Notes under the pieces: model-generated
Seen by the model: the letters and a program-made list of their open reading frames with translations, nothing else
What the model was told of the DNA's origin: nothing
Database searches by the model: none
In this document: piece after piece, positions 34,701 through 48,219 of the stretch
Numbering within the stretch: the first letter of the stretch is position 1
Layout of the letters: the number at the start of each line of letters is the position of its first letter
Source of the DNA: Stomorhina lunata
Taxonomy: Eukaryota; Arthropoda; Insecta; Diptera; Rhiniidae
Assembly (NCBI GenBank): GCA_933228675.1
Contig: OW121743.1
Span: forward strand, 90,951,998 to 91,015,997
DNA: 64,000 nt
Reading direction: 5' to 3'
Translations under genes and position numbers: made by a program

Positions 34701-36990
34701 AAGTTGGCTACTCCTGGTGATAAGTCTGGACTTACCAAGTTAAGACCAATCAGAACCGTTGCTTGGTATCCAACATTCCCTACATCACCACATTACCTGC
34801 ACACTTTTTCTGAAATATTTCTGAAATTGTTAGTTTAATATTTTTCTGAAATGAATCCGTGGAAGCACAACATATGTATCATGTGGAAAGTCAAGTCATA
34901 TTTTAATGGGACATAAATAAAATTTAGATTATCTATAAACAAATAGGTATACCACATTAACCGCAGTTACCCTACGAATGCAAATTATCTAGACTGTCCA
35001 ATTTTTCGAACGAAAAATATGAATTTTGAACCTCAGAATCTCCGATTTTGCTAAAATTTTGTATATACATTATCCTTGCTAATACAAAATACGAGCCTAG
35101 TTTCATAAAAATCTGATAACTATTTCAAAAGTTTTATGCATATAAAATGGATATATTGAAAAAAAATCCATAAGATTTGAACCAAAGAGAAGTTCAAAAT
35201 TTTGAAGAACTATAAAAATTGTATGAGCAGAGTATGAAAATAAACAAAACATTTGAATTGGTTTTAAATCTGTCTTTGCAGTGAGCAAATCAGAAACAAA
35301 ATACAAATAATGATAATGATAATGATATTTGCCAAAGTGATTTGTTTTTTATTTGTACTCGAACGAAATACGAATGTTATTTAAACTACTCAGCTAGAAA
35401 GGAAAACAAAGGAAGCTAAACCGAAAAACTCAGAACAAAAACGTTTCGCAAACGTTTGCTGAGTGATTTTATCTCATTTAGTTTAACTGCTTTCAATGCT
35501 TTTGATACTTATTTTGACGAGTTTTATTAAAGATCGAAATATTTACGAAAATTACAAAAAGTTTTCGGCTCCTGGCAGTTTTTGAGGCTGTTTACTTAAA
35601 AGTGCGATTGGTATGGTCAACTTAAGATAAGAGAAACGAATATTCGGGTATGTGATGGAAATCGTTAGATTTCTGTTATATTCTCGAGTATTTTGACTCA
35701 AATCATAAATGATATTTGTTTTGAACTTTTTTTGTGGAAATGGGAAAAATTATCTCAAACATATGTATATTTGAAATCGATCGATTTGTACACATACCGG
35801 ATTGTTTGTTTTTTGCTCTTGGAATTTTCAAATGAATTTGTTTTGTTTTGTTTAGTTCATGAAACAAAACGATTGAAGTAAAGCTAAATCTGTCTTAACA
35901 TTCTACAAACGTTTGCGAAAGGATTCATTACTTTTCTTACTCTGAAGATAGGACGTATATACAAAATTTCATCGAAATCGAAGATGGTGTTCGTGTTCGA
36001 AAATTTATGATATGACTTAGTATACAAATATTTTTCACTGTGTAACCATAAAACTCATTAAACGCTTTGTTATAATTTAAATTAGAAGGGTTAAGCCAGA
36101 GAGACGGACTTTTAAACACTAAGTCCACAAATGATTTCCTAAATAGCTACAAATATGTTCTATAAAAAACTTTTTTCAGACATTCTAATCATAATCTAAT
36201 CAAGAAACAGCGAAAATCTAAAAAAACTAACATAACATAAAAATTTAAAATTGGTATTAGTTAATAAATTTGAATTGTTAATAAATTTTCGAATTTAAAA
36301 TATTTTTTGTTACTATTCGATTCGATATAAGTGAAAGAGAAAGTTTTGCTTAAAAAAAATTTTGTATATCTTCTTTTGGCTTTTTTGTCTTTTCGTCACA
36401 GTTTTTGGTTTAAATGCTTTTTTTGGGGAGTTTATTTGTTTACAAAAAAAAAAGTTTCAGTTGGATGGACTTTTTTGAATTTTACCTTGAATTATTTTTG
36501 TTTTGTGTGTGATTTTTTTTTTGTATGTTTTGTTTGCATAAATTAATAATTCTAGTTAATGAGTACAATTAAATAGTTTTTTGTTGAATAAATTTTTTCC
36601 GTATTATTGCATAATATTGAAATTTAAATAAAAAAAGAAATTTAATTTGTTGCGATTAACTTAGAAGGAAGAAAGTTTTCAAAATAAATTTATTATAATT
36701 TAATAATAGATTTCAGAGCCTATAAATAAATAGGAACCCCTTTATCGTTGATCAAATAGGTTTTGTTTTAAAATGTTTCAAGGTTAGTTTTTTGTAATAA
36801 CCGTGACTTGAATGTCTGCCAATTGGAACTGAAATATACTTTTATAAGTGTATCTAAAAGGGTTTTTGGTGAAAAGTGGAAATTATAAGAAAAAAGTGAA
36901 GTAGTTAAATTTCGAATATATATATTTTAAGGAAATTTGACTATTTTTTCCAAAGTAAGAAAATTTTCTTCAATATTTTGTGCAAAAAAT
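34701..36990. other. No gene seen; a few repeat fragments
   Basis: Contains the inverted partner (34719-34787) of 12742-12803, a diverged foldback terminus (35480-35610), and CGCAAACGTTTGC-type palindromes near 35447 and 35907. The open frames at 35103-36546 have no recognisable content. Confidence 0.55.
35480..35610. repeat. Diverged copy of the foldback element's terminus
   Basis: GATACTTATTTTGACGAGTT and GTTTTCGGCTCCTGGCAG match, with changes, the right terminus at 34615-34700 (AATACTCATTTTCACGAGTT, GCTTCGGCTTCTGGTGG). Same orientation, about 890 bp further on. Confidence 0.6.
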
Positions 36991-38730
36991 AATATTTGTT
37001 TTAATAAAACGAAAAATTTTTATATACATTTTTATAATGAGAAATTGTCTAAAGAAAATTTTATGACGAAAAATTTTCTATAAACATTTTTTTTAGAAAT
37101 TTTTGAGACGAAAATTTTTTTGTAGAAATTTGTATGACGATACATTTTCTATAGAAATTTTTTTAACGAAAAATTTTCCAAAGAAATTTTTATAACAAAA
37201 AATTTTCTATGGAAATTTTTGTAACGAAACATTTTCTATAGAAATTTTTATATAGAAATATTTCTATTGAAATTTTTATAATGAAAAATTTTCTAAAGAA
37301 TTTTCTTCTATAAAAAAATTCTATAAAAATTTTTATAACCAAAAATGTTTTATAGAAACTTTTATAACGAAAATGTTCTATAGAAATTTTTTAACGAAAA
37401 ATTTTCCATAGAAATTTTTCTAAAGAAAATTTTTCTATATAAATTTTAAAAGAAAAATTTTCTATAAAAATTTCTACAAAACAATTTTTTATAACAAAAA
37501 TGTTTTTGTAGAAATGATTATAACTAAAAACTTTTATAGAAATTTTTATAACGAAAATTGTCAGTATAAATTTTTATGACGAAAAATTTTCAATTGAAAT
37601 TTTTATAACGAAAAATTATCTATAGAAATTTTTATAATGAAAAATTTTATGTAGAAATTTTTATAACCAAAAATTTTTTATAGAAATTTTTATAACGAAA
37701 ATGTTCTATAGAAATTTTTTAACGAAAAATTTTCCATAGAAATTTTTCGTCATAAAATTTTTTATAAAATTGTTCGTTATAAAAATTTTCTATAAAAATT
37801 TTTATAACAAAAATTTTTTTGTAGAAATTTTTATAACGAAAAATTTTTCATAGAAAAAATTTTATGACGAAAAATTTTCAATAGAAGTTTTTATAACGAA
37901 AAATTCTACAATTTTTTTTTTGAAAATTTTTTACCTAGAAATTTTTAACGAAAACTTTTCCATAGAAATTTTTATAACGAAAAATTTTCTATAAAAATTT
38001 TTTTATAAAGAAAAATTTTCGATAGAAATTTTTATAAAAAATTTTTTATAGATATTTTTATAACAAAAATTTTCTATAGAAATTTTTATAAGGAAAATTT
38101 TCTATAGAAATTTTTATAACGAAAAATTTTCTTTAGAAATTTTTTTATCGAAAAATTTTCTATAGAAATTCTTATAATGAAAAATTTTGTAAAGAAATTT
38201 TTAAAACCAAAAACTTTCTGTAGAAATTTTTATAACGAAGAATTTTTTGTAGCAATTTTTATAACGAAATATTCTATAAAAATTTTTATAACCAAATTTT
38301 CTATAGAAATTTCTAAAACGAAAAATTTTCTATAGAATTTTATTTTATCGAAAATTTTTTAATAGAAATTCTTAAAACGAAAAATTTTTTATAGAAATTT
38401 TTAAAACGAAAAATTTTGTGTATAAATTTTTATGACGAAAAATTGTCTATATAAATTTTTTTAACAAAAAATTTTTTTTTTATGACGAAAAATTTTCATT
38501 AGAAATTTTTATAACGAAAACTTTTTCATAGAAATTTTTATAATGAAAAATGTTCTAAAAAAATTATTAATAATAAAATATTTGATGGAAATTTAAAAAA
38601 AACAAAAATTTTAGATAGACATTTTTATAATGAAAAATTAACGAAATAGTTTTCTATAGAAATTTTTATAACGAAAATTTTTCAAAACACAATTTTTAAA
38701 AATAAAAATTTTCAATAGAAATTTTTCTAA
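36990..38730. repeat. Degenerate ~29-bp array
   Basis: Units of GAAATTTTTATAACGAAAAA + TTTTCTATA with many changes and indels. They share the TTTTCTATAGAAA core with the other arrays. The last part overlaps the large duplication described next. Confidence 0.88.
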
Positions 38731-38972
38731 TACAAAATATCGTTAGACATTTTCAATAGAAATTGTCCACAAAAGTTTTTATCTTCAATCGTGTACCTAT
38801 CTACAATTAGCTACAATTATAAATCTCTTTACAGTTAAATTTTAGCTTCAATGGTGGATCGCGTTAAACTTAAGCGTTAGCTTCGAGTATGGACCCATCT
38901 ATAGTTAAATGTCAGCTGCAATTATTAATCTCTTTATAGTAAAATGCATAGTTAAAAATCGGATATGTTATG
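38012..38972. repeat. Segmental duplication, left copies (A1 and B1)
   Basis: A1 (38012-38475) reappears almost unchanged at 38974-39438 (A2). B1 (38482-38972) reappears at 40491-40983 (B2), offset ~2010 bp. The last ~240 bp of B is not simple repeat (GTGTACCTATCTACAATTAG, GGTGGATCGCGTTAAACTTA), so the match is not a minisatellite artefact. Confidence 0.85.
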
Positions 38973-38973
38973 A

Positions 38974-40983
38974 AAAATTTTCGATAGAAATTTTTATAAA
39001 AAATTTTTTATAGATATTTTTATAACAAAAATTTTCTACAGAAATTTTTATAAGGAAAATTTTCTATAGAAATTTTTATAACGAAAAATTTTCTTTAGAA
39101 ATTTTTTTAACGAAAAATTTTCTATAGAAATTCTTATAATGAAAAATTTTGTAAAGAAATTTTTAAAACCAAAAACTTTCTGTAGAAATTTTTATAACGA
39201 AGAATTTTTTGTAGCAATTTTTATAACGAAATATTCTATAAAAATTTTTATAACCAAATTTTCTATAGAAATTTCTAAAACGAAAAATTTTCTATAGAAT
39301 TTTATTTTATCGAAAATTTTTTAATAGAAATTCTTAAAACGAAAAATGTTTTATAGATATTTTTAAAACGAAAAATTTTGTGTATAAATTTTTATGACGA
39401 AAAATTGTCTACATAAATTTTTTTAACAAAAAATTTTCCATTAAATTTTTAAATATTTGGGAATTAATTTTTAAAACGAAAAATTTTCTATAAAAATATT
39501 TATATGAAAAATTTTATGTAGAAATTTTTGTAACCAAAAATTTTTTATAGAAATTTTTACAACGAAAATTTTCTATAGAAATTTTCATAACCAAAAATTT
39601 CTCATAGAAGTTTTTATAATGAAAAATTTTCTATAGAAATTTTTAAAGAAAATTTTTCTATAAAAATTTTTATAACAAAATTTTTTTGTAGAAGTTTTTA
39701 TAACGATCAATTTTATAAAAAAAATTATGACGAAGAATTTTCAATAGAAGTTTTTATAACAAAAAATTCTATAATTTTTTTTTTTTTAATTTATTACCTA
39801 GAAATTTTTAACGAAAACTTTTTCATAGAAATTTTTATAACGAAAAATTTTCTATAAACATTTTTTATAATAAAAAATTTTTGATAGAAATTTTTATAAC
39901 AAAAAATTTTTTATAAAAATTTTAATAACAAAAATTTTCTATAGAAATTTTTTTAGGGAAAAATTTTCTATAGAAATTTTTTTGAACGAAAAATTTTCTA
40001 TAGAAATTTTTATAATGAAAAATTGACTAAAAAAATGTTTATAATTAAAATCGTCTAAAGAAATTTTTCTTACGAAAAATTTTCTGTAATAATTTGTATA
40101 ACGAAAAATTTTCTATAGAAATTTTTAAAACAAAAAATTTTTTGTAGAAATTTTTAAGACGAAAAATTTCTATAGAAATTTTTATAATGAAAAATTGACT
40201 AAAAAAATTTGTATAATAGTCGTCTAAAGAAATTTTTCCAACGAAAAATTTTCTGTAATAATTTGTATAACGAAAAATTTTCTATAGAAATTTTTGTAAA
40301 GAAAAATTTTATAAAAATTTTTAGGGCCACAAATTTTCCATAGAAATTTTTATAATGAAAAATTTTATATAAAAAATTTTTATAATGAAAAATTTTCGAT
40401 AGAAATTTTTATAAAGACAAATTTTTGATAGAATTTTTATAGTAAACAATTTTTGATAGTTTTCTATTAAAAAATTTATTAGAAATTTTTATGACGAAAA
40501 ATTTTCATTAGAAATTTTTATAACGAAAACTTTTTCATAGAAATTTTTATAATGAAAAATGTTCTAAAAAAATTATTTATAATAAAATATTTGATGGAAA
40601 TTTAAAAAAAAAACAAAAATTTTAGATAGACATTTTTATAATGAAAAATTAACGAAATAGTTTTCTATAGAAATTTTTATAACGAAAATTTTTCAAAAAA
40701 CAATTTTTAAAAATAAAAATTTTCAATAGAAATTTTTCTAATACAAAATATCGTTAGACATTTTCAATAGAAATTGTCCACAAAAGTTTTTATCTTCAAT
40801 CGTGTACCTATCTACAATTAGCTACAATTATAAATCTCTTTACAGTTAAATTTTAGCTTCAATGGTGGATCGCGTTAAACTTAAGCGTTAGCTTCGAGTA
40901 TGGACCCATCTATAGTTAAATGTCAGCTGCAATTATTAATCTCTTTATAGTAAAATGCATAGTTAATAATCGGATATGTTATG
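38974..40983. repeat. Segmental duplication, right copies (A2, ~1 kb of array, B2)
   Basis: A2 and B2 are separated by about 1.05 kb of ~29-bp array (39440-40490) that is absent between A1 and B1. Either the array expanded after the duplication or it was deleted from the left copy. Confidence 0.8.
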
Positions 40984-42180
40984 GGACATAACTAAACCTA
41001 AAACTGAACTTACAGCTAAGCCTAAACTGAACTGTATTTAGAACTGAACCTTAAAAGTACCTAAAGCTAAACCACTTAACTGATGGTCCTTCGAGCCGGA
41101 TACAGATTGCCAGTGTTGCCGTAAAAATTATAAAATTAGTCGTTAAATACATAATATTAATATTTGTCGCTTCTATTTATTAAAAAAACAGAGCTTAATT
41201 TTTCACACACAGATTATTTAAATGACCTCATATTTAAAAATTACGCATTATTTTAATATTAAAAAAAACTACTTGACTGTCTACAAAACAATTTAAATGC
41301 AACCATTTATTTTTCCAAACAGTTTTCCATTTCAAAATCTAGAATAGACAGAGGGAATTTAAGATGAATGACACTTGTCACAATAGAGATACGCATTTAA
41401 AGCGGTAGATTTTTAAAACGACAGTCTATAGAGGCAACCATTTAATGCTAATTAATACCCAACACATGTCCGCCTGTCGGTCTGAATCTATTTACTGCGT
41501 ATGCATTACAAATAATGCACTCACTTACTAACTATCAGCATTAACACGATATAGCAAAAAAAAAACACATAGAAAACTAGAATAAAAATCAAGTGACTAG
41601 CACTTGTCTTTAATTTTTTGCCCATTCATATTAGACCCCATTTACTATTTGAAGTACTCACACAAGACACCCCAGTATTACATGTGTTCAGTGTCAAATT
41701 TCCAATACAGACATTAAATTAAGTATTGAAACCCCTCAAACAGTTACTATTTCACTTGTGTTTTATTTTCATTTTGTTGTAAGTGTAAATCGTGTAACTA
41801 AAGTGCGTAAAATTAGGAGATCATTTAGAGTGAGCACTAATAGCTTTATCTATGAGTATAAAACAAAAACAAACATTATTAACAAATTTTTAAAAAATGA
41901 GAGTATAATTAAAAGAGCAAGTGAAACAGTGATGTGAAATTGAAAGTAAAAACGCTTAAACTGTTTGAAAAGTTCTCAACAAAAGTGTATCAACACCTTT
42001 TTATCTGACTGTAAATCGATATGGCATATAAATGCAAGTTAAGGAGATATTACCTATTGGATGGTACAATTTTAAAGTTGCGACTAAACCCTGGATTTTA
42101 TTGCAGTTATGTCTAACGGATTCTGAGTTGTTTGCACTTAGGAGTAAAATAATAATTTTATTATGAAAAATTAAAACTTT
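40984..42180. other. No gene seen
   Basis: Starts with short CTAAACC/CTGAAC-like repeats (40990-41075), then single-copy-looking AT-rich DNA up to the 29-bp array. Confidence 0.55.
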
Positions 42181-44990
42181 TTTCATAAAAATTTTTAAAC
42201 GATACATTTTCTATAAAAGTTTTTAAGACGAAATATTTTCTATAGAAATTTTTATGACGAAAAATTTTCTATAGAAATTTTTATGACGAAAAATTTTCTA
42301 TAGAAATTTTTATGAGGAAAAATTTTCCATAGAAATTTTTATGACGAAAATTTTTTTTTAGAAATTTTTATGATGAAAAATTTTCTTTAGAAATTTTTAT
42401 GACGAAAAATTTTCTATAGAAATTTTTATGACGAAAAATTATCTATGGAAATTTTTATGAAGAAACATTTTCTATAGAAATTTTTATGACGAAAAATTTT
42501 CTATAGAAATGTTTATGACGAAAAATTATCTATGGAAATTTTTATGACGAAAAATTTTCTATAGAAATTTTTATGACGAAAAATTTCCTATAGAAATTTT
42601 TATGACGAAAAATTTTCTATAGAAATTTTTATGACGAAAAATTTTCCATAGAAATTCTTATGACGAAAAATTTTCTATAGAAATTTTTATGACGAAAAAT
42701 TTTCTACAGAAATTTTTATGGCTAAAAATATTCTATAGAAATTTTTATGACGAAAAATTGTCTAAAGAAATTTTTATGACGAAAAATTTTCTATAGAAAT
42801 ATTTTGGATGAAAAATTTTCTATAGAAATTTTTATGACGAAAAATTTTCTATAGAAATTTTTATGACGAAAAATTTTCTATAGAAACTTTTATGACGAAA
42901 AATTTTCTATAGAAATTTTTATGACGAAAAATTTTCTATAGAAATTTTTATGACGAAAAATTTTCTATAGAAATTTTTATGACGAAAAATTTTCTATAGA
43001 AATTTTTATGACGAAAAATTTTCTATAGAAATTTTTATAACGAAAAATTTTCTATAGAAATTTTTATAACAAAAAATTTTCTATAGAAATTTTTATAACA
43101 AAAAATTGTTTATAGAAATTTTTATGACGAAATATTTTCTTTAGAAATTTTTATGACGAAAAATTTTCTTTAGAAATTTTTATGACGAAAAATTTTCTAT
43201 CGAAATTTTTATGACGAAAAATTTTCTTTAGAAATTTTTATGACGAAAAATTTTCTATCGAAATTTTTATGACGAAAAATTTTCTAAAGAAATTTTTATG
43301 ACGAAAAATTTTCTATGGAAATTTTTATGACGAAAAATTTTCTATAGAAATATTTTGGATGAAAAATTTTATATAGAAATTTTTATGACGAAAAATTTTC
43401 TATAGAAATTTTTATGACGAAAAATTTTATATAGTAATTTTTATGACGAAAAATTTTCTATTGAAATTTTTATGACGAAAAATTTTCTATAGAAACCTTT
43501 ACGACGAAAAATTTTGTATAGAAATTTTTATGACGAAAAAAATTCTATAGAAATTTTTATGACGAAAAATTTTCTACTACAAAACATTTTATACCAAAAA
43601 TTATCTTTAAAAATTTTTATAAAAAAAAATTCTATAGAAGTTTTGATAACGAAAACTTTTCTATATAAAATTTTTATAAAGAATTTTTTTTTTGTAAACA
43701 TTTTCGTAACGAAAATTTTCTATGGAAATTTGTATAACAAAAAATTTTCTCTAGAAATTTTTATAACGAAAATTTTTCTGTAGGAATTTTAATAGCAACA
43801 AATTTTCATTGAAATTTTTATAACGAAAAATTGTTCATAGAAATTTTATAATGAAAAATTATCTATAGAAATTTTTATAATGAAAAATGTTTTATACAAA
43901 TTTTTAAAAACAAAAAAATTTTTATGACGAAAAATTTTCTATAGAAATTTTTATGACTAAAAATTTTCTATAGAAATTTTTATGACGAAAAATTTTCTAA
44001 AGAAATTTTTATGACGAAAAATTTTCTATAGAAATTTTTATGACGAAAAATTTTCTATAGAAATTTTTATGACGAAAAATTTTCTACTACAAAACATTTT
44101 ATACCAAAAATTATCATTAAAAATTTTTATAAAAAAATTCCATAGAAATTTTGATAACGAAAAATTTTCTATATAAAATTTTTATAAAGAAAATTTTTTT
44201 GTAAAAATTTTTGTAACGAAAATTTTCTGCGGAAATTTGTATATCAAAAAATGATCACTAAAAATTTGTATAACGAAAATTTTTCTGTAGGAATTTTAAT
44301 AGCAACCAATTTTCATTGAAATTTTTATAAAGAAAAATTGTTCATAGAAATTTTATAATGAAAAATTATCTATAGAAATTTTTATAATGAAAAATGTTTT
44401 ATACAAATTTTTAAAAACAAAAAACTTTTATAAAAATTTTTAAAAATAAACATGTTTGATAGTAATTTGTTTAACAAAAATTTGTTTATAGAAATTTTTA
44501 TAACGAAAAATTTTCTACATAAATTTTTATAACGAAAAAATTTCTATTGAAATTTTTATATAAACAAAATTTTTATAGAAATTTTATAATGAAATTTCTG
44601 TAAAAAACGAAAAATCTTCTAAAAAATTTTTTTAAACGAAAAATTTTTTAATAACGAACAATTTTCTGTAAAAATTTGTATAAAGAAAAATTTTTTGAAA
44701 AAATTTTTATAACAAACATTTTTTTATAGAAATTTTTATAATAAAGCGAAAAATTTTCTACAGAAAATTTTAAAACGAAAAATTTTGTATAGAAATTTTT
44801 AAAACGAAAATTTTTCTATAAAATTATATTTTAAAGAAAAATTTTTTATAGAAATTTTAATAGCGAAAAACTTTCTATAAACAAAAATTTGTTTTTTTTT
44901 TTAATTTTTTTATAATAAAAAATTTTTAATATAAATTTTGTTATTTTTTGATAAATTTTTATAACGAAAAATTTTTTGAAAGAAATTAAT
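42180..44990. repeat. 29-bp minisatellite, best preserved part 42220-43560
   Basis: Unit: GAAATTTTTATGACG + AAAAATTTTCTATA, about 45 near-perfect copies to 43560, then degenerate. A ~360-bp block starting with TCTACTACAAAACATTTTAT at 43572 is repeated at 44082 (offset 510 bp). Confidence 0.93.
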
Positions 44991-45013
44991 TTTAGTTGAA
45001 CCAGAATTTATGT

Positions 45014-46040
45014 TGATGGTCGTGGGTTCGAGTCGGGCTCAGGTTCATGTCATAAATTATTTTTTTAATTTATGATTTTTAAATTAGATGAATAAATTTT
45101 AGGAATACTGAAAAAACTATGTGACACTTAGCAGTGTGGAATGCTGCATTTTCTGTCCCGCTACGGACTTCATCAGCACACTGTGTCACCAACTGTTAGA
45201 TGCCAGTAGTTAAGATCATCTATTTAACTGAATTCTTAAGCGAAATTGAAAACGAGAATTATATTAACACTCATTTCTATTTCACCTATGACCATATGAT
45301 CGATTCAGTTAGACGAACTTATCCACCATAGTTTTTTCCTTTATGTTTTGTATTCCTATCCTTTATTAATCTACATTTACTTTGTACTTTAACCAACTAT
45401 CAGCTGGTAATGAAGACAAAGATTTTTGTTTTGACAAGTTTCTGTTTATTCTTTTACGTTAATGCAAATTTGAATTTAGTATCAACTTGAAAGAGTTAAT
45501 GAAAACATGTAGATCGCGGTGCCCATGCAATTTAATTTAAATTGCATGTTTTCATTAACTCTTTCAAGTTGATACTAAATTCAAATTTGCATTAACGTAA
45601 AAGAATAAACAGAAACTTGTCAAAACAAAAATCTTTGTCTTCATTACCAGCTGATAGTTGGTTAAAGTACAAAGTAAATGTAGATTAATAAAGGATAGGA
45701 ATACAAAACATAAAGGAAAAAACTATGGTGGATAAGTTCGTCTAACTGAATCGATCATATGGTCATAGGTGAAATAGAAATGAGTGTTAATATAATTCTC
45801 GTTTTCAATTTCGCTTAAGAATTCAGTTAAATAGATGATCTTAACTACTGGCATCTAACAGTTGGTGACACAGTGTGCTGATGAAGTCCGTAGCGGGACA
45901 GAAAATGCAGCATTCCACACTGCTAAGTGTCACATAGTTTTTTCAGTATTCCTAAAATTTATTCATCTAATTTAAAAATCATAAATTAAAAAAATAATTT
46001 ATGACATGAACCTGAGCCCGACTCGAACCCACGACCATCA
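45014..46040. repeat. Perfect inverted repeat: two 496-bp arms, 35-bp spacer
   Basis: The left arm (45014-45509) and right arm (45545-46040) have equal length and I saw no mismatch. Each arm begins, at its outer end, with TGATGGTCGTGGGTTCGAG, which includes a pol III box B-like motif. The spacer holds TAGATCGCGGTGCC and a second small palindrome, CATGCAATTTAA (45524) with TTTAAATTGCATG (45536-45548). It splits a 29-bp array that continues on the right for ~120 bp (46041-46165). Confidence 0.92.
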
Positions 46041-46689
46041 TCGAAAAATTTTTTATGAAATTTTAATAACAAAAAAATTTCTATAAAAACTTTGATAACT
46101 AAAAATTTTCTATAAAAATTTTTATAAAGAATATTTTTCTAGAACATTTTTAATAACGAAAAATTTTCGATATTTTTTTAATTTCAATATAACTCCAAAA
46201 CTGTTGATCGAGCAAACGACTTGCACAAAGAAGGGGCAATTTTGTTCTTCATTCATTCATGTGTTCTTTAATTAAAGTGAATAAGTCGTTTTCAAAATAT
46301 AGTAATATTAATATATTTTTTAAATAATAAGAAATAATTTTGCCAAATTTTATTGCTTTTCATTAAAAAGTTTTACTGTAGTGTATTGCACTAAGATCCT
46401 AATTTATTACAATTATTTATTATTGTGTAAATAGTTTTTTGATAAAACATAAAAAATATTGGTGGAGAAACCTTTCCTCGACGCGTTTCGATGGTTGGTT
46501 TGGCCATCTCTTCAGGAGGATTATCCCTAAATTCTAGACAGAGCAAAAACCACACATTTTATCTTATTTGCGGGACAGAATAAATAAGAATTATTGTGTC
46601 CAACAATTATCAACATAAAGCAAAGATTATCATCTGAACCGAAACACACAAACATTTTTCAGTTTTATCTTTTCTTCCCACACTTCTGT

Positions 46690-46960
46690 TGGTGCTTTTT
46701 TGGCGACTAAGATAGAAGTGCTATAAAGGGGTATCGTCTAGGAGCTATCGTGCTTTCAACTGTCATACAGAAACCCCCAATTATTTTTGGTAATTAGGCA
46801 AATTCCGTTTATATGGGATCCATGGTTTATCGTTTATATTAGATCTATGGTCAAATGTGAACCTATTTCGCCCAATTTCAATACCAAACTTTTACAAAAA
46901 ATATAAATATTCTTAACAAATTTTGTTAACATAGCTCCTTAAAGAGTTGAATATCATATG
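46690..46960 (+). repeat. Diverged fragment of the 0.8-kb miniature element family
   Basis: Contains AAAGGGGTATCGTCTAGGAG and ATGGTCAAATGTGAACCTAT, resembling the terminal and 'ATGGTCAAATGTGGACCGAT' parts of the copies at 10497 and 22762. Confidence 0.45.
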
Positions 46961-47341
46961 TTAGAAATCGCTAAATTAGCCTTGTTAATTAAAAATTCGC
47001 AAAAGCGACAACTTAACAGATTTATTGTACATGATTTGAACAAAAAAAAAGCGCATCATGAAAAATATCATACGTAGAGCAGAGATACATTAACGCTCAC
47101 ATTCGTAGTCACAAACAGATACTTAAACTCATACTCGTGGAGGCAATTCAAAAAGCCGGGAACTTGAATGAATTCGTATGGTTTAAAATGTTTGTTTTAA
47201 AACTGAGTTTTTTTTTTCAGATATAAATATTCAAAAAGCATATGAAAACAACGATTTTTTTGAGAGTGTGTTGTTGCACACACATATTTTTTTCGAACAA
47301 CAAAATTTTCGGCCGCCTCTCGATTGTAGTTGAGTTTTCAA

Positions 47342-47427
47342 TATAAAATTGACAACATTTCATTTCCGACACTTAGTCGGTCTTGTAACTGAAGTAACCG
47401 CGGTGCTGGCTCCTCTGCGTGGTGAGT
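47342..47427 (+). promoter_or_regulatory. Candidate promoter and untranslated first exon of the second M14 gene
   Basis: TATAAAA at 47342-47348 lies about 34 bp before TTAGTC (47374-47379), an initiator-like motif. About 45 bp later is a strong donor, GTGAGT, at 47422. The stretch is locally GC-richer than its surroundings. The next matching acceptor before the second M14 gene's ATG is at 56570, which would make a ~9-kb intron. This is inference; no transcript evidence is available. Confidence 0.3.
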
Positions 47428-48219
47428 GAGTCGAAGAAGAAGAAAAGAGTGTGTTCAGAAAAAAAAAGTTATTTTTCCATATTTAAAAAATTTAACAAAA
47501 AAAAGTTATTAAGTAATAAAACTAAAAAAAAAGTATATGAACAATAAACCACGGACGGCATAAAGAAAAAATACTTTAACCAAAAAAAAAACGCCAAGAA
47601 AGAAAGAAAGTCATTAACGTCTCATTGATTGTGGTTGGACATTGTAAAAGTGGACGGCGGATTTTTTTTTTTTTGTTATTAAAGCGCATGTGTACATGAT
47701 TGTAATTTCTTAGAAAGGTGTGTGTGTTTGTGAATGTATGACTTTTGAAATAATGTAATTTTTCTTTAAAGAAAAAAAGTAAAACCAAATACCTAAATTT
47801 AATCAGCTCCAAGTATGTGCGTGTTGTTAATAATTATGAAATAGTGTTTTGAAATTTGAAGAAACAAAAAAAGTATTTCAAAAATTTTTTAATAATTTTC
47901 TTAAAGAAAATAAATATTTTCCTAGTAATTTTATTTAAATTATACCTAAAAATTAACCGAAAAATAAAACCAGTTATTTTTAAACAAAAAGAAATTTTAA
48001 AGTGATTAACCAAAAACAAGTTTAACGATTTTTTTTGTAATTTTTAACGTAATAAAGTCAAGCCTACAAAGTTGACGTATATTTTTTTGGATTTTTTGAA
48101 ATGCAAACGTAAAGCAACAGCAGCATAAAAGTAAAACAAAAATATAAATTATAAACTTGACTTTAAATGTCATCATACTTGAGAGGCACAAACGAAACAC
48201 AGGCCAACAAAAACTGTTT

